A stretch of DNA of 64,000 nucleotides from Bog-473 sp963836605. GTDB lineage: Bacteria > Actinomycetota > Acidimicrobiia > Acidimicrobiales > RAAP-2. Under the pieces are notes generated by a model. It was not told the origin of the DNA and did no database searches. It saw nothing but the letters and a program-made list of their open reading frames with translations. Made by a program: the position numbers and the translations under genes. Positions 7,558-15,034 of the stretch are shown here, one piece after another. Position 1 is the stretch's first letter, and each line of letters starts with the position of its first letter. Location of the stretch: the NCBI GenBank assembly GCA_963836605.1, contig CAWIKB010000012.1:99553-163552 (forward strand), read 5' to 3'.

Positions 7558-9002
7558 TCAACCGGGGGCGCGCGCCACGCTCGCCCCGGCGAAACGGCCG
7601 AACATGGTGCTGTCCCCGATGGAGAGGCCGCTGGCGTAGCCGAAGGAGCAGACCCCGGCCGTGGTGCGTCCGGCCGCGAAGAGCCCGGGGATCGGATGCC
7701 CGCCCAGGTCGATGACCTCTCCGTCGACGGTTGTCTCGAGCCCGCCCAGGGTAAACGGTGCGTAGGGGGCGGGGCCGATCCGTACGTCGACGGCTCCGAG
7801 CGGAGGGACGAGGGGACGGACCCACTCCCGCCCCTTGTGGAACAGCGGATCGTCGCCCGAGGCGGCATGGCGGTTGTAGAGCGCCACCGTGGCCTCGAGC
7901 GAGCCGGGAGGCAGGCCGATCTCGGCTGCGAGCTCGCCCGGGGTCGCACAGACCCAGGTGGCGGCCAGGCCCATCCAATTCACCTCGTAGGTGGCTTCGT
8001 CGACGATGAGGTAGACCTCGCCGTCCTGGGCGTACAGCGCGGACTGGCCGACCCTTCCCATGTAGGTGTCCTCGTTGATGAACCGCTGACCCGCGCCGTT
8101 GACCAGGATCCCGTGGATGAGCGTGCGCGGTGGCGTGAGCGGCAACGACACTTCTCCGGAGTACATGTGACGTACGGAGGCGCCGAGGGCCTGGGCCATG
8201 CGGATGCCCCGCCCGTCGTCCCCTTCGGTCCCCACCTTGAAGTTGCCGCGCACGAGCGGGGGGCAGTGCTGTCGCAGCATGTCGTCGTTGAAGATGAAGC
8301 CTCCCGCGGTCAGCACGACTCCGCGCCGGGCCCGCAGCGAGACCGTCCCCCCGAAGCGCTGGCCCTGCACGCCGACCACTCGACCGTCGTCGACCACCAG
8401 GCGGTCCACCCTGGTGTCAAAGGAGGGCACCGCCCCGGCGGCGGTCGCGGCGGCGGCCAGGTGCTGCATGAGAAGCCAACCGGTGGATCGTTGGTCTTGG
8501 CCAGATGCCCTCGCGGCGCCGGGGTGGCAATCTCGTTGAAGGGGTAGGCGTCCTCGCCGCCGGAGTACACCAGCCCTTCGGTGCCGTCGGGTGCCATGGA
8601 GGTCTCCGCGCAGAAGGTCGGGTCGAACGGCACCCCCCGGGCGACCAGCCAGTCGAAGTGGCCCAGGCTCTCGGCGCAGTACCGGGCGATCTTGGACTCA
8701 TCGGGGTCCGGCCCGCACGCTGCCATCATGTAGGCGAACATGTTCTCGGTCGTGTCCGTAAATCCGCAGGCCTGCTGTATCGGCGTCCCGCCGCCCAGGT
8801 AGACGATGCCCTCCGCCAACGCCGCCGCGCCCCCCGGACCTCCCGTGCGCTCGGTCACCATGACCTGGGCTCCGGCTTCCGCTGCAGTGCACGCGGCCGT
8901 CGAGCCGGCCGCGCCGAACCCCACCACGACGACATCGGCCGTGTCGTCCCAGGAGCGGATGTCCGCCACATCGCAGGGTGTCACGTCTGCCGGTTCGCTC
9001 AC
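7558..9002 (-). pseudogene. FAD-dependent dehydrogenase (KstD / fumarate-reductase flavoprotein type), broken by a -1 frameshift
   Basis: Two adjacent frames encode the halves of one flavoprotein. The 5' half (9002 to about 8485) begins with the Rossmann motif VVVVGFGAAGS and ends at ...HLAKTNDP; the 3' half continues from about 8484 as TGWLLMQHLAAAATAAGAV... to 7558 and keeps the C-terminal FAD signature (GLFAAGRTT). One base is missing between 8484 and 8485. Members of the family dehydrogenate steroids or reduce fumarate-like acids. The start is taken as GTG 9002 behind GGGAGG; GTG 9095, overlapping the UDG stop, is the alternative. It is either a decayed gene or a sequencing error. Confidence 0.8.
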
Positions 9003-9087
9003 TCTGTCCCTCCCGAGGCTGTCGGATGACGGTAGCCGGTCGGTAGCGGCCGTCCTGTCCGCGTGCTGGTCCTTGGCCTCGTAGCCC

Positions 9088-9771
9088 TCAGCCACCGATC
9101 GCCCGGGCCCGGGCGAAGACGGCGTCGAACATGGGCTCGGTCAGGCGACCGGTGAACGTGTTCTGCTGGCTCGGGTGATACGAGCAGAGGAGCGTCCGGC
9201 CGTCGGGCAGCGCGTGCTCGGCCAGGTGGCCGAAGGCGGGGCGCGGGCGCAACCCGAAGAGTCCCGCCACGCTCTGGAAGGCGAATTGGCCGAGCACCAC
9301 CGTGACCCTGACCTCGTGCAGCAACTCCAGTTCCCGGGCCAGGTAGGGCGCACAGGCCGCCCGCTCCGCGGCGTCGGGCTTGTTGGCCGGCGGGGCACAG
9401 TGCACCGCCGCCGTGACGTAGGCCCCTTCGAGTTCGAGCCCGTCACCGGGCGCCGTACTCGTCGCCTGGGTGGCGTACCCGGCCCGGAACAGGGCGCCGA
9501 AGAGCCAATCCCCCGAGCGGTCCCCGGTGAACATGCGCCCGGTTCGATTGGCCCCATGGGCGGCCGGGGCCAGGCCGACGATGGCCAGGCGGGCCCGGGG
9601 ATCCCCGAATCCCGGCACGGCGCGGCCCCAGTAGGTCTGCCCTGCGTACGAAGCCCGGGGCGCGGCCGCCACCTGCTCCCGCCAGCGCACCAGGCGGGGG
9701 CAACGGCGGCAATCCGCCACCTCTGCCTGCACCGCCACCAGCGAGTCCTCCTGGGCCCGGTCCGAATCCAC
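9088..9771 (-). CDS. udgB: type-5 uracil-DNA glycosylase (UdgB)
   Basis: A 227-residue DNA repair glycosylase that removes uracil, and in this family also other deaminated bases. Motif 1 reads GLAPAAHGANRTGRMFTGD and the C-terminal motif SYHPSQQNTFTGRLT, both diagnostic of family 5. Cysteines in CRRCPRL and further downstream (C..P) are the likely 4Fe-4S ligands. The GTG start has no ribosome site but lies exactly 7 nt after a TACGCT -10 box, so the mRNA is probably leaderless. It is divergent from the phosphomutase gene with only 25 bp between the starts. Confidence 0.92.
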   Translation of the reverse strand: MDSDRAQEDSLVAVQAEVADCRRCPRLVRWREQVAAAPRASYAGQTYWGRAVPGFGDPRARLAIVGLAPAAHGANRTGRMFTGDRSGDWLFGALFRAGYATQATSTAPGDGLELEGAYVTAAVHCAPPANKPDAAERAACAPYLARELELLHEVRVTVVLGQFAFQSVAGLFGLRPRPAFGHLAEHALPDGRTLLCSYHPSQQNTFTGRLTEPMFDAVFARARAIGG

Positions 9772-9778
9772 AGCGCAG

Positions 9779-9784
9779 AGCGTA
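9779..9784 (-). promoter_or_regulatory. -10 box of leaderless udgB promoter
   Basis: TACGCT (TAnnnT) on the minus strand, followed by 7 nt and then the GTG start. It shares bases 9783-9784 with the -10 box of the divergent gene. Confidence 0.6.
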
Positions 9785-9788
9785 CGAT
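9783..9788 (+). promoter_or_regulatory. -10 box of leaderless phosphomutase promoter
   Basis: TACGAT (TAnnnT), followed by 8 nt and then GTG 9797. It overlaps the opposing -10 box by two bases, so both promoters cannot be melted by RNA polymerase at once. Confidence 0.6.
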
Positions 9789-9796
9789 GGCTGCCC

Positions 9797-10483
9797 GTGC
9801 CCGCATCCTCCCGCTCCGCCCCCGCACGTAGAACCGGCCGTCGATCTGCGCAGGGACCCGCGCCGACGGTGGTCCTGTTGGTCCGCCACGGTACGACCCC
9901 GACCACCGGGAAGAAGCTGCCCGGGAGAGCAGCCGGTCTGCACCTGGCCGAGAAGGGACGGGCCCAGGCTGACGCCGTGGCCGAACGGATCGGCTCCATG
10001 GAGAAGCGACCGACCGCCGTGTACGCCTCGCCGCTGGAGCGGACGCGTGAGACGGCGGCGCCCATCGCGTCGGCCCTCGGCCTCCGGGTCCGTTCGGCGC
10101 CCGGCCTGATCGAGGCCGATGTGGGCGAATGGACGGAGAGATCGCTGCGCACGCTGTCCCGGACCAAGGAGTGGTCCAAGGTGCAGCGCTGGCCCAGCGG
10201 GTTCCGGTTCCCCGGTGGCGAGTCGTTCGCCGACATGTCGGTGCGCAGCCTGGACGCTGTGTTGGGCCTGGTGGCCCAGCATCCGGGCCAGACCATCGTC
10301 GCTGTCTCCCACGCCGATCCCATCAAGGCCGTCATCGCGGCGACCGCGGGCATTCCTCTCGATCTCATGCAGCGCCTGGTCATCTCGCCGTGCTCCATCT
10401 CCGCCCTGCTGTTCACTTACGGCGGGCCGGTCGTGCTGTGCCTCAACTCCACCGCGACGCTCGGCGAGTTGGTCCTGTCGTGA
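9797..10483 (+). CDS. histidine phosphatase superfamily protein, MSMEG_4193-type putative phosphomutase
   Basis: A 228-residue member of the phosphoglycerate mutase-like fold. The phospho-His motif LVRHGTTPTTG, the second catalytic region YASPLERTRETA and the C-terminal VSHADPIK are present, so it should be active. First gene of the conserved actinobacterial trio phosphomutase - DUF3090 - SCO1664 (Rv2135c-Rv2133c in M. tuberculosis, which precedes mshC). The substrate is not established. The stop overlaps the next start by 4 nt (GTGA). The start has a leaderless-type promoter. Confidence 0.9.
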   Translation: MPASSRSAPARRTGRRSAQGPAPTVVLLVRHGTTPTTGKKLPGRAAGLHLAEKGRAQADAVAERIGSMEKRPTAVYASPLERTRETAAPIASALGLRVRSAPGLIEADVGEWTERSLRTLSRTKEWSKVQRWPSGFRFPGGESFADMSVRSLDAVLGLVAQHPGQTIVAVSHADPIKAVIAATAGIPLDLMQRLVISPCSISALLFTYGGPVVLCLNSTATLGELVLS

Positions 10484-10998
10484 GTGACGACGTCGACTAC
10501 GACGCACCGGACCACTGCACCGTCGGCGTCATCGGCGAGGTGGGGGCGCGGCTCTTTCTCTTCTACGTGCGCCAGGGCATCACCGAGACGACGGTCAAGG
10601 TCGAGAAGCAGCAGGTGTCGGTGCTGGCCAGCTATCTGGGCCGGATCGTCAAGGAGCTCGGGCGGCCGGGCCATCTGCCCGACGACCTGGCTTTCTACGG
10701 GAGCGAGGATCCCGAGTGGGTGGTGGGTACCATCGGGGTCTCCTACGACGAGGAGCTCGATCGGGTGGTCGTCGTCCTCGAGGAAGCCGCTGAGGTGGAG
10801 GACGACGACGAAGACGAGGACGAGAGCGGCCACGCGCTCCGCGTCGCCCTCTCGCGCGAGCAGGCGGCGGGGTTCGCCATTCACGCCACCCGCCTGGTGG
10901 AAGCCGGGAGGCCGCCGTGCCCGCTCTGCGGTCTCCCGCTCGATCCGGCCGGCCACGACTGTCCGAGGACAAACGGCCACCGACCCCCCGTGACCTGA
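10480..10998 (+). CDS. DUF3090 family protein with C-terminal zinc-ribbon-like motif
   Basis: A 172-residue protein of a conserved actinobacterial family without assigned function. The N-terminal beta-rich domain (GARLFLFYVRQGITETTVKVEKQQV...) is followed by a very acidic stretch (EDDDEDEDES near residue 108) and a terminal CPLCGLPLDP..HDC cluster that probably binds zinc. It is translationally coupled to the phosphomutase through GTGA. The tight linkage to a phosphatase-fold and a kinase-fold protein suggests that the three act on one substrate, but this is inference. Confidence 0.9.
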   Translation: MSDDVDYDAPDHCTVGVIGEVGARLFLFYVRQGITETTVKVEKQQVSVLASYLGRIVKELGRPGHLPDDLAFYGSEDPEWVVGTIGVSYDEELDRVVVVLEEAAEVEDDDEDEDESGHALRVALSREQAAGFAIHATRLVEAGRPPCPLCGLPLDPAGHDCPRTNGHRPPVT

Positions 10999-11003
10999 AC
11001 GTC

Positions 11004-11714
11004 GTGGCCGACGAATCCGTAGCGCGCCTTCTGACTGAAGGCGCGATGGAAGTGCACGGGAGGATCGCCGGGAGCTCCAACGCCACGCTATTGGTGACCT
11101 GTCGGCTCGGGGGCGAGGAGTTGCTGGCCGTCTACAAGCCGCATTCGGGCGAGCGCCCGCTCTGGGATTTCCCCGGCGGCCTCCACCGGCGCGAGGTGGC
11201 CGCGTACGTCCTGTCGGAGTCACTGGGCTGGGGACTGGTTCCCGAGACGGTCGAACGCCCCGAAGCGCCCTTCGGGCTCGGGTCGGTGCAGCGCTTCGTT
11301 CCCGAGGACGGCACCTCGCACTACTTCACCCTGCGCGAGGATCCCCGCTGGCGTCGAGACCTGATCCGCCTGTGCGCGTTCGACGTGGCCGCCAACAACG
11401 CCGACCGCAAGAGTGGGCACGTGCTCCTGGCCGAGGGGCGCATCTGGGCCATCGACAACGGCCTCTGCTTCAACGAGGACGACAAGTTGCGCACGGTGAT
11501 CTGGGACTTCGGAGGTGCGCCTCTGGCACCCGACGACACCGCCGCGTTGGAGCACTTCGCCCGGGCGGGCCCCCCACCGGCCCTCTGCGACCTCCTCACC
11601 CCGCCCGAGGTGGCGGCCCTGGGACACAGGGTCGGTTGGCTGGTCACCCACGGGGTGCTCCCCGAAATGGCCGACGACGGCGAGTGGCCTCCCTACCCCT
11701 GGCCTCTGGTCTAA
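11004..11714 (+). CDS. SCO1664 family protein (PI3/4-kinase-like fold)
   Basis: A 236-residue protein of the SCO1664 family. Kinase-like elements are visible: VYKPHSGERPLWDF (nucleotide-binding Lys), FDVAANNADRKSGHVLL (catalytic-loop D and N) and IWAIDNGLCF (metal-binding D), as in HipA/PI4-kinase-related folds. Third gene of the operon. GTG 11004, 5 bp after the DUF3090 stop, gives a usual-sized product; an upstream GTG at 10917 would overlap the previous gene by 82 bp. The phosphate acceptor is unknown. Confidence 0.85.
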   Translation: MADESVARLLTEGAMEVHGRIAGSSNATLLVTCRLGGEELLAVYKPHSGERPLWDFPGGLHRREVAAYVLSESLGWGLVPETVERPEAPFGLGSVQRFVPEDGTSHYFTLREDPRWRRDLIRLCAFDVAANNADRKSGHVLLAEGRIWAIDNGLCFNEDDKLRTVIWDFGGAPLAPDDTAALEHFARAGPPPALCDLLTPPEVAALGHRVGWLVTHGVLPEMADDGEWPPYPWPLV

Positions 11715-11734
11715 GGGCGGGCGAGGGAAGGAAT

Positions 11735-11753
11735 CTGGCCCTCGGCGGGCCAG
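11735..11753 (+). terminator. hairpin after the DUF3090 operon
   Basis: CTGGCCC and GGGCCAG form a 7-bp stem with a 5-nt loop, 21 bp past the SCO1664-type stop. No U-tract follows. It is a plausible intrinsic or pause-type terminator between convergent genes. Confidence 0.4.
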
Positions 11754-11817
11754 GCTGTCGACGTAACGCTAGCGCTCGTCGTCATCTATTCACGTCGCCT
11801 GTGCCCGCTGGATTCGT

Positions 11818-12219
11818 TCAGGCTGGCACAAAGCTGAACCGCACCTTCCGTTGGGAATTGTCCATGTTGAGGTCCACCAACACCACGGACTGCCACGTGC
11901 CGAGTGCGGGGCGACCCCCAAACACAGGAACCATCATTGACGGGCTGACGAACGCGGGGAGGACGTGGTCAGCTCCGTGACCCGGAGAGCCGTGAGCATG
12001 CTGATATCGATCATCACGCGGGAGCAGCCTGTCCAGAGCGACCTTCAGATCTGCTTCGGACCCCGAGCCTGTTTCCATGAGTGCGAGCCCAGCAGTGGCG
12101 TGCGGAACGAACACGTTGACCAGACCATCGGCATTTCCGCGGCAGAATCGCTTCAGGTCTTCGGATATATCGACTATTCGCCGCCTTGACGTATCAATGT
12201 CGATTTCAAATGTCTCCAC
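11818..12219 (-). CDS. YjbQ/UPF0047 family secondary thiamine-phosphate synthase-like protein
   Basis: A 133-residue single-domain protein. The segment VNVFVPHATAGLALMETGSGSE and the His-rich loop HAHGSPGHGADH are the family signature; YjbQ proteins form beta-rich trimers with a metal-like His site and complement thiE weakly. The true reaction is unknown. GTG start. It is convergent with the SCO1664 gene and lies where mshC is found in mycobacteria, so the neighbourhood has been rearranged. Confidence 0.88.
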   Translation of the reverse strand: METFEIDIDTSRRRIVDISEDLKRFCRGNADGLVNVFVPHATAGLALMETGSGSEADLKVALDRLLPRDDRYQHAHGSPGHGADHVLPAFVSPSMMVPVFGGRPALGTWQSVVLVDLNMDNSQRKVRFSFVPA

Positions 12220-12350
12220 TCACCAGACATTCTGGCGTGCCGAGAGCGAACGGGCGATTCCGCTATCCGAGTGTCCCAGACGCCGGGACGCGGCGCCCCC
12301 CTGCACAATCGGGTAGCGCCACCATCCGCTCAACAGCGGGTCAGCGGGAA

Positions 12351-13391
12351 TCACTTGGAGAGCTTGATGGTGCCCTGATGGTCGTCGTAGATGATGGTGA
12401 AGGCGTAGAAGGCCTGCACACCAGTGTTGACGTAGGGACCGTGCCCCGACTTGATTCGCACCAAGTTCTGGGATTTGGCGGTACCCGTGGTGAACGCCCA
12501 GAAAGGGGTGCCGGCACCCTTCTGGGCCACAGTGGCCGGCAGGCCCCTTTGCACCTGGCCCAAGGCCGTGGTGGTGGGCAGTGTGCCGAGGACCGAGCCT
12601 GAGACTTGGAACGACGGAGTCCCAGTATCGAACAGGCCCGGCGTGCACTCCTGTGCCGTGCCGATGGTGGTGCAGAACGGCAAAGCGGAGTCGTTCCAAA
12701 GAGGCCGGCTCCCGGTGGCCTCAAGCCGTTTCATCTGGAAGGTGGCCGCAATCATGGTGCTCTGCGGTGCCCGCGCACCGAGAACGAGCGTCCCCACCGT
12801 GCCGCTCAGATGCACGCTCCAGCTCTGGCCGAGGGTCCCGGGCATCGCCAAAATGGGACTGGTCACCGACCCACGGCTGCGCTGGGTGCCGATGCCCAGG
12901 ATCCCATCAGCGCCTGTCTTTGCTGCGAATCCGGCAATGCCGCCGGCCGCCTTGCAGGTGGGCTTCGACGCGGTGCACGAGGCATTGCTGACCAACGAGA
13001 ATGGAACCCGACCAGCGGTCGCCTGAGAGCCGATGGTGACGACGGCCGAGGCCACGACACCAGTGAACTTGTGCCCTCCGGCATAGGTGATGTTGGACCG
13101 CTGGGAGGTGACGCTCACTCCCGCTCCCGGTGTCGCGTTCAGGGCACTGTCAAATACGTGGAGGCCCGAAGAACCGGTGTCGAGGATGACGGGCACGGGC
13201 TTTGATGCTCCAACGCGCACCTCGACTATCGGGGAGGCGCCGACCGCGCTGCCCCGCGCTCCGGCCACGCTGAGAGGTACGACGACGGGCTTCGTGGCAG
13301 CGTCCGCATTCCCTTCTGCCACGAACACTCCGGCAATGGCCCCGGCGCTGGTCGCAGCAGCGGTGAGCTTGAGAAGGGTCTTGCCGATCAT
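12351..13391 (-). CDS. secreted pepsin-like (A1-type) aspartic protease homologue
   Basis: A 346-residue exported protein with an N-terminal signal (KLTAAATSAGAIAGVFVAEGNADA). Two aspartate motifs occur in the bilobal pepsin order: ILDTGSSGLHVF with Asp71 and LFDTGTPSF with Asp255. A flap-like ITYAGG with Tyr103 (pepsin Tyr75) and the ADGILGIG element at 161-168 are also in the expected places. Pepsin family members hydrolyse peptides at acidic pH. Cysteines 139, 146, 240 and 249 could form disulfides. ATG is preceded by AGGAG at 6 nt. Catalysis is inferred; a non-enzymatic pepsin-fold protein is possible. Confidence 0.8.
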   Translation of the reverse strand: MIGKTLLKLTAAATSAGAIAGVFVAEGNADAATKPVVVPLSVAGARGSAVGASPIVEVRVGASKPVPVILDTGSSGLHVFDSALNATPGAGVSVTSQRSNITYAGGHKFTGVVASAVVTIGSQATAGRVPFSLVSNASCTASKPTCKAAGGIAGFAAKTGADGILGIGTQRSRGSVTSPILAMPGTLGQSWSVHLSGTVGTLVLGARAPQSTMIAATFQMKRLEATGSRPLWNDSALPFCTTIGTAQECTPGLFDTGTPSFQVSGSVLGTLPTTTALGQVQRGLPATVAQKGAGTPFWAFTTGTAKSQNLVRIKSGHGPYVNTGVQAFYAFTIIYDDHQGTIKLSK

Positions 13392-14064
13392 GGTGCGCTC
13401 CTGAGGTTTCCGAGGTGTCTAAAGCCACTATGCGGGGGAGATGTAAGGATTCAATGAGAGAGAGGGTGGTGCGAGCGCGGCATCCGACGGTTCGCGCGTC
13501 CCGGCTGACAGAGGAGATCCTGTCCTCGAAGGCTGGAACGCGGAGCACCTCTCCGGGTACATTCCAGAACCTTGGCCCTCGGCGGGGTCGCCTCGTACGC
13601 ACCATCGGGATAGTCCTGGGAGCCTAGAAGTCCCTTGGTAACCGGAGGTTACGGCGGTCCTCATGGGTTCAGGATGCAAGCCAAGGCAGACCGACAGCGG
13701 TCGCGATCGCCGCAGCCTGACGCTGCGCTCCTTCCGACTCGCGACCATTCCGAAGTGCTTTCACGAGGTGCTGAAGGGCGAGGGCGCAGAATGGTCGAGC
13801 TCCAAGTTGGTCGTTGCGCTTGACAGCCGCTCTGAGGTGATCGATGCCGTCCTGCTGGGCGCCCATTCCCAATGCCAGTAGACCGGCAGTCACGTTCACC
13901 CGATGACGAGGTCGCACGTCTATCTGTGGGCACGCGCCGGCGGCGTCACCCATCGCAACCTCGGCGTCAAGGACTCCGGAGAACCGCTACCCGACTGGTT
14001 CTTCACGCAGGGCTTCACTTGCAAGCGGCCGCCGCGCCTGACCCCGCGGTGACATCATGTTCTC
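13392..14064. other. gene-poor interval of 673 bp
   Basis: No intact gene is supported. The left 280 bp shows nothing protein-like on either strand. The right part holds a decayed TPR-regulator fragment (minus strand) and a 49-codon open frame at 13903-14052 (+) that does not look like a known family. GC content appears slightly lower and codon use less biased than in flanking genes. Confidence 0.6.
13669..13953 (-). pseudogene. C-terminal remnant of a TPR-containing regulator or ATPase
   Basis: The frame ends with GLLALGMGAQQDGIDHLRAA, then LGARPFCALALQHLVKAL and a terminal A-x-G-LPWL, which is the repeat pattern at the C terminus of large LuxR/SARP/adenylate-cyclase-type ATPases with tetratricopeptide repeats. 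The frame stays open upstream only to about 13990, where a stop interrupts it, and no NTPase or HTH part is present. I read it as the tail of a deleted gene. A short independent protein is possible but less likely. Confidence 0.5.
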
Positions 14065-14706
14065 GTGCCTGATAGTCCGGATCATTCCGAGATCCGCCGC
14101 AGCTACGACTTACTTGCCGAGCGGTACTCGGCTCAGCTGGGTGACGAGCTCGTCTACAAGCCCCTCGACCGGGCCTTGCTGGATGCGCTCATCAAACAAC
14201 ACCTAGCTGGCACATCGATTGTCGACCTGGGCTGTGGGCCCGGCCACGTCGCAGCCTGGCTCACCGCTCGTGGAGTGGCAGCGGTTGGGATCGATATGTC
14301 TCCGGGGATGGTCGCGGTGGCCCAACGCGAGCATCCAGAGGTCGAGTTCCGGCAGGGAGACCTGCTTTCACTACCGGCGAACGACGGCGAGTTCGGATCG
14401 GCAGTTGCCTTTTACTCGATCATTCACCTCGGCGCTCACGAGTTGGCACCCGCGTTTTCCGAACTACGACGCGTGTTGATTGCTGGCGGACGCCTGCTCG
14501 TTGCCTTCCACGTCGGTGATGAGGTCCGACACGTCGACGAGCTCTGGGGCCAGGGCGTTGATCTTGACTTTCGATTCCTCGAAACGGCGGCGGTGGTCGA
14601 GATCCTGGATGCTGCGGGGTTCGAAATCGAGGCGCAGCTGGAGCGCAGGAGTTACCCGGAGGAAGTCGACACCCGCAGGGCCTACGTCATGGCCCGATGT
14701 CGTTGA
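14065..14706 (+). CDS. class I SAM-dependent methyltransferase
   Basis: A 213-residue Rossmann methyltransferase. Motif I reads VDLGCGPGHVAAWL near residue 53, followed by GIDMSPGMVAVAQ and the FRQGDLLSLPA loop that binds the adenine. The length and architecture fit the Methyltransf_11/25 groups acting on small molecules. GTG start with no evident Shine-Dalgarno. It stands alone between two remnants, so the substrate cannot be guessed. Confidence 0.9.
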   Translation: MPDSPDHSEIRRSYDLLAERYSAQLGDELVYKPLDRALLDALIKQHLAGTSIVDLGCGPGHVAAWLTARGVAAVGIDMSPGMVAVAQREHPEVEFRQGDLLSLPANDGEFGSAVAFYSIIHLGAHELAPAFSELRRVLIAGGRLLVAFHVGDEVRHVDELWGQGVDLDFRFLETAAVVEILDAAGFEIEAQLERRSYPEEVDTRRAYVMARCR

Positions 14707-14948
14707 AGTACCGAACTCGACCCCACGACTACGTCCGAGAAGTGATGCTGGACAACAGAAGAGCGCCCCATAGCGCGAATTCGATCCCGATGACCGCCCT
14801 GTCCCCGAACGCTGCCGGAACACACCGTCACTTCGAAGGAGTCGGAACCCGTGACTCCAGCCGCTCCGATATAGACATGCATCCGAAAGCAAAACCTCTC
14901 CGGATCTGTGGGCGACAGAGCATTCGACTCCTCAAGGGTGAGAACCAT
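14682..14948 (-). pseudogene. Imm8-like immunity protein, probably truncated or frameshifted
   Basis: The first 44 codons give LSPTDPERFCF...IGAAGVTGSDSFEVTVCS, matching the Imm8 pattern P-x-DPE-x-F ... IG-x2-G-x2-G-x-[ED]SF-[ED]-V-x-VC. Imm8 proteins neutralise secreted polymorphic toxins. Beyond the VC the reading frame (to 14682) no longer resembles the family, and another frame offers a short hydrophobic end, so a frameshift near 14820 is likely. The 3' end runs antisense into the methyltransferase. No toxin gene is next to it. The match rests on pattern only. Confidence 0.4.
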
Positions 14949-15034
14949 TCCCCGTTCCGGGGAACTGACACATCGATGGCGGGGGCGCGGGGCCCCCGCC
15001 ATCGATCGCATCCTTCACGACCGCATCCTTGCCG
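14707..15034. other. 328-bp interval without an intact gene
   Basis: It contains most of the Imm8-like remnant (to 14948) and, to its right, the strong hairpin at 14972-15006 that follows the ABC transporter operon. Nothing else is recognised. Confidence 0.6.
14972..15006 (-). terminator. strong GC-rich hairpin after the liv-type operon
   Basis: A perfect 15-bp inverted repeat (arms 14972-14986 and 14992-15006, 5-nt loop) begins 28 bp beyond the stop of the substrate-binding protein gene. There is no run of U after it on the minus strand, as is common in actinobacterial terminators. Confidence 0.65.

Noticed and set aside
13903..14052. A 49-codon ORF (+) before the methyltransferase
   Set aside because: No family match, no ribosome site, and it overlaps the TPR remnant on the other strand.
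14948..14964. A second small hairpin (TTCCCC/GGGGAA) next to the liv-operon terminator
   Set aside because: Six-bp stem only, and it overlaps the start of the Imm8-like frame. The 15-bp hairpin explains termination better.
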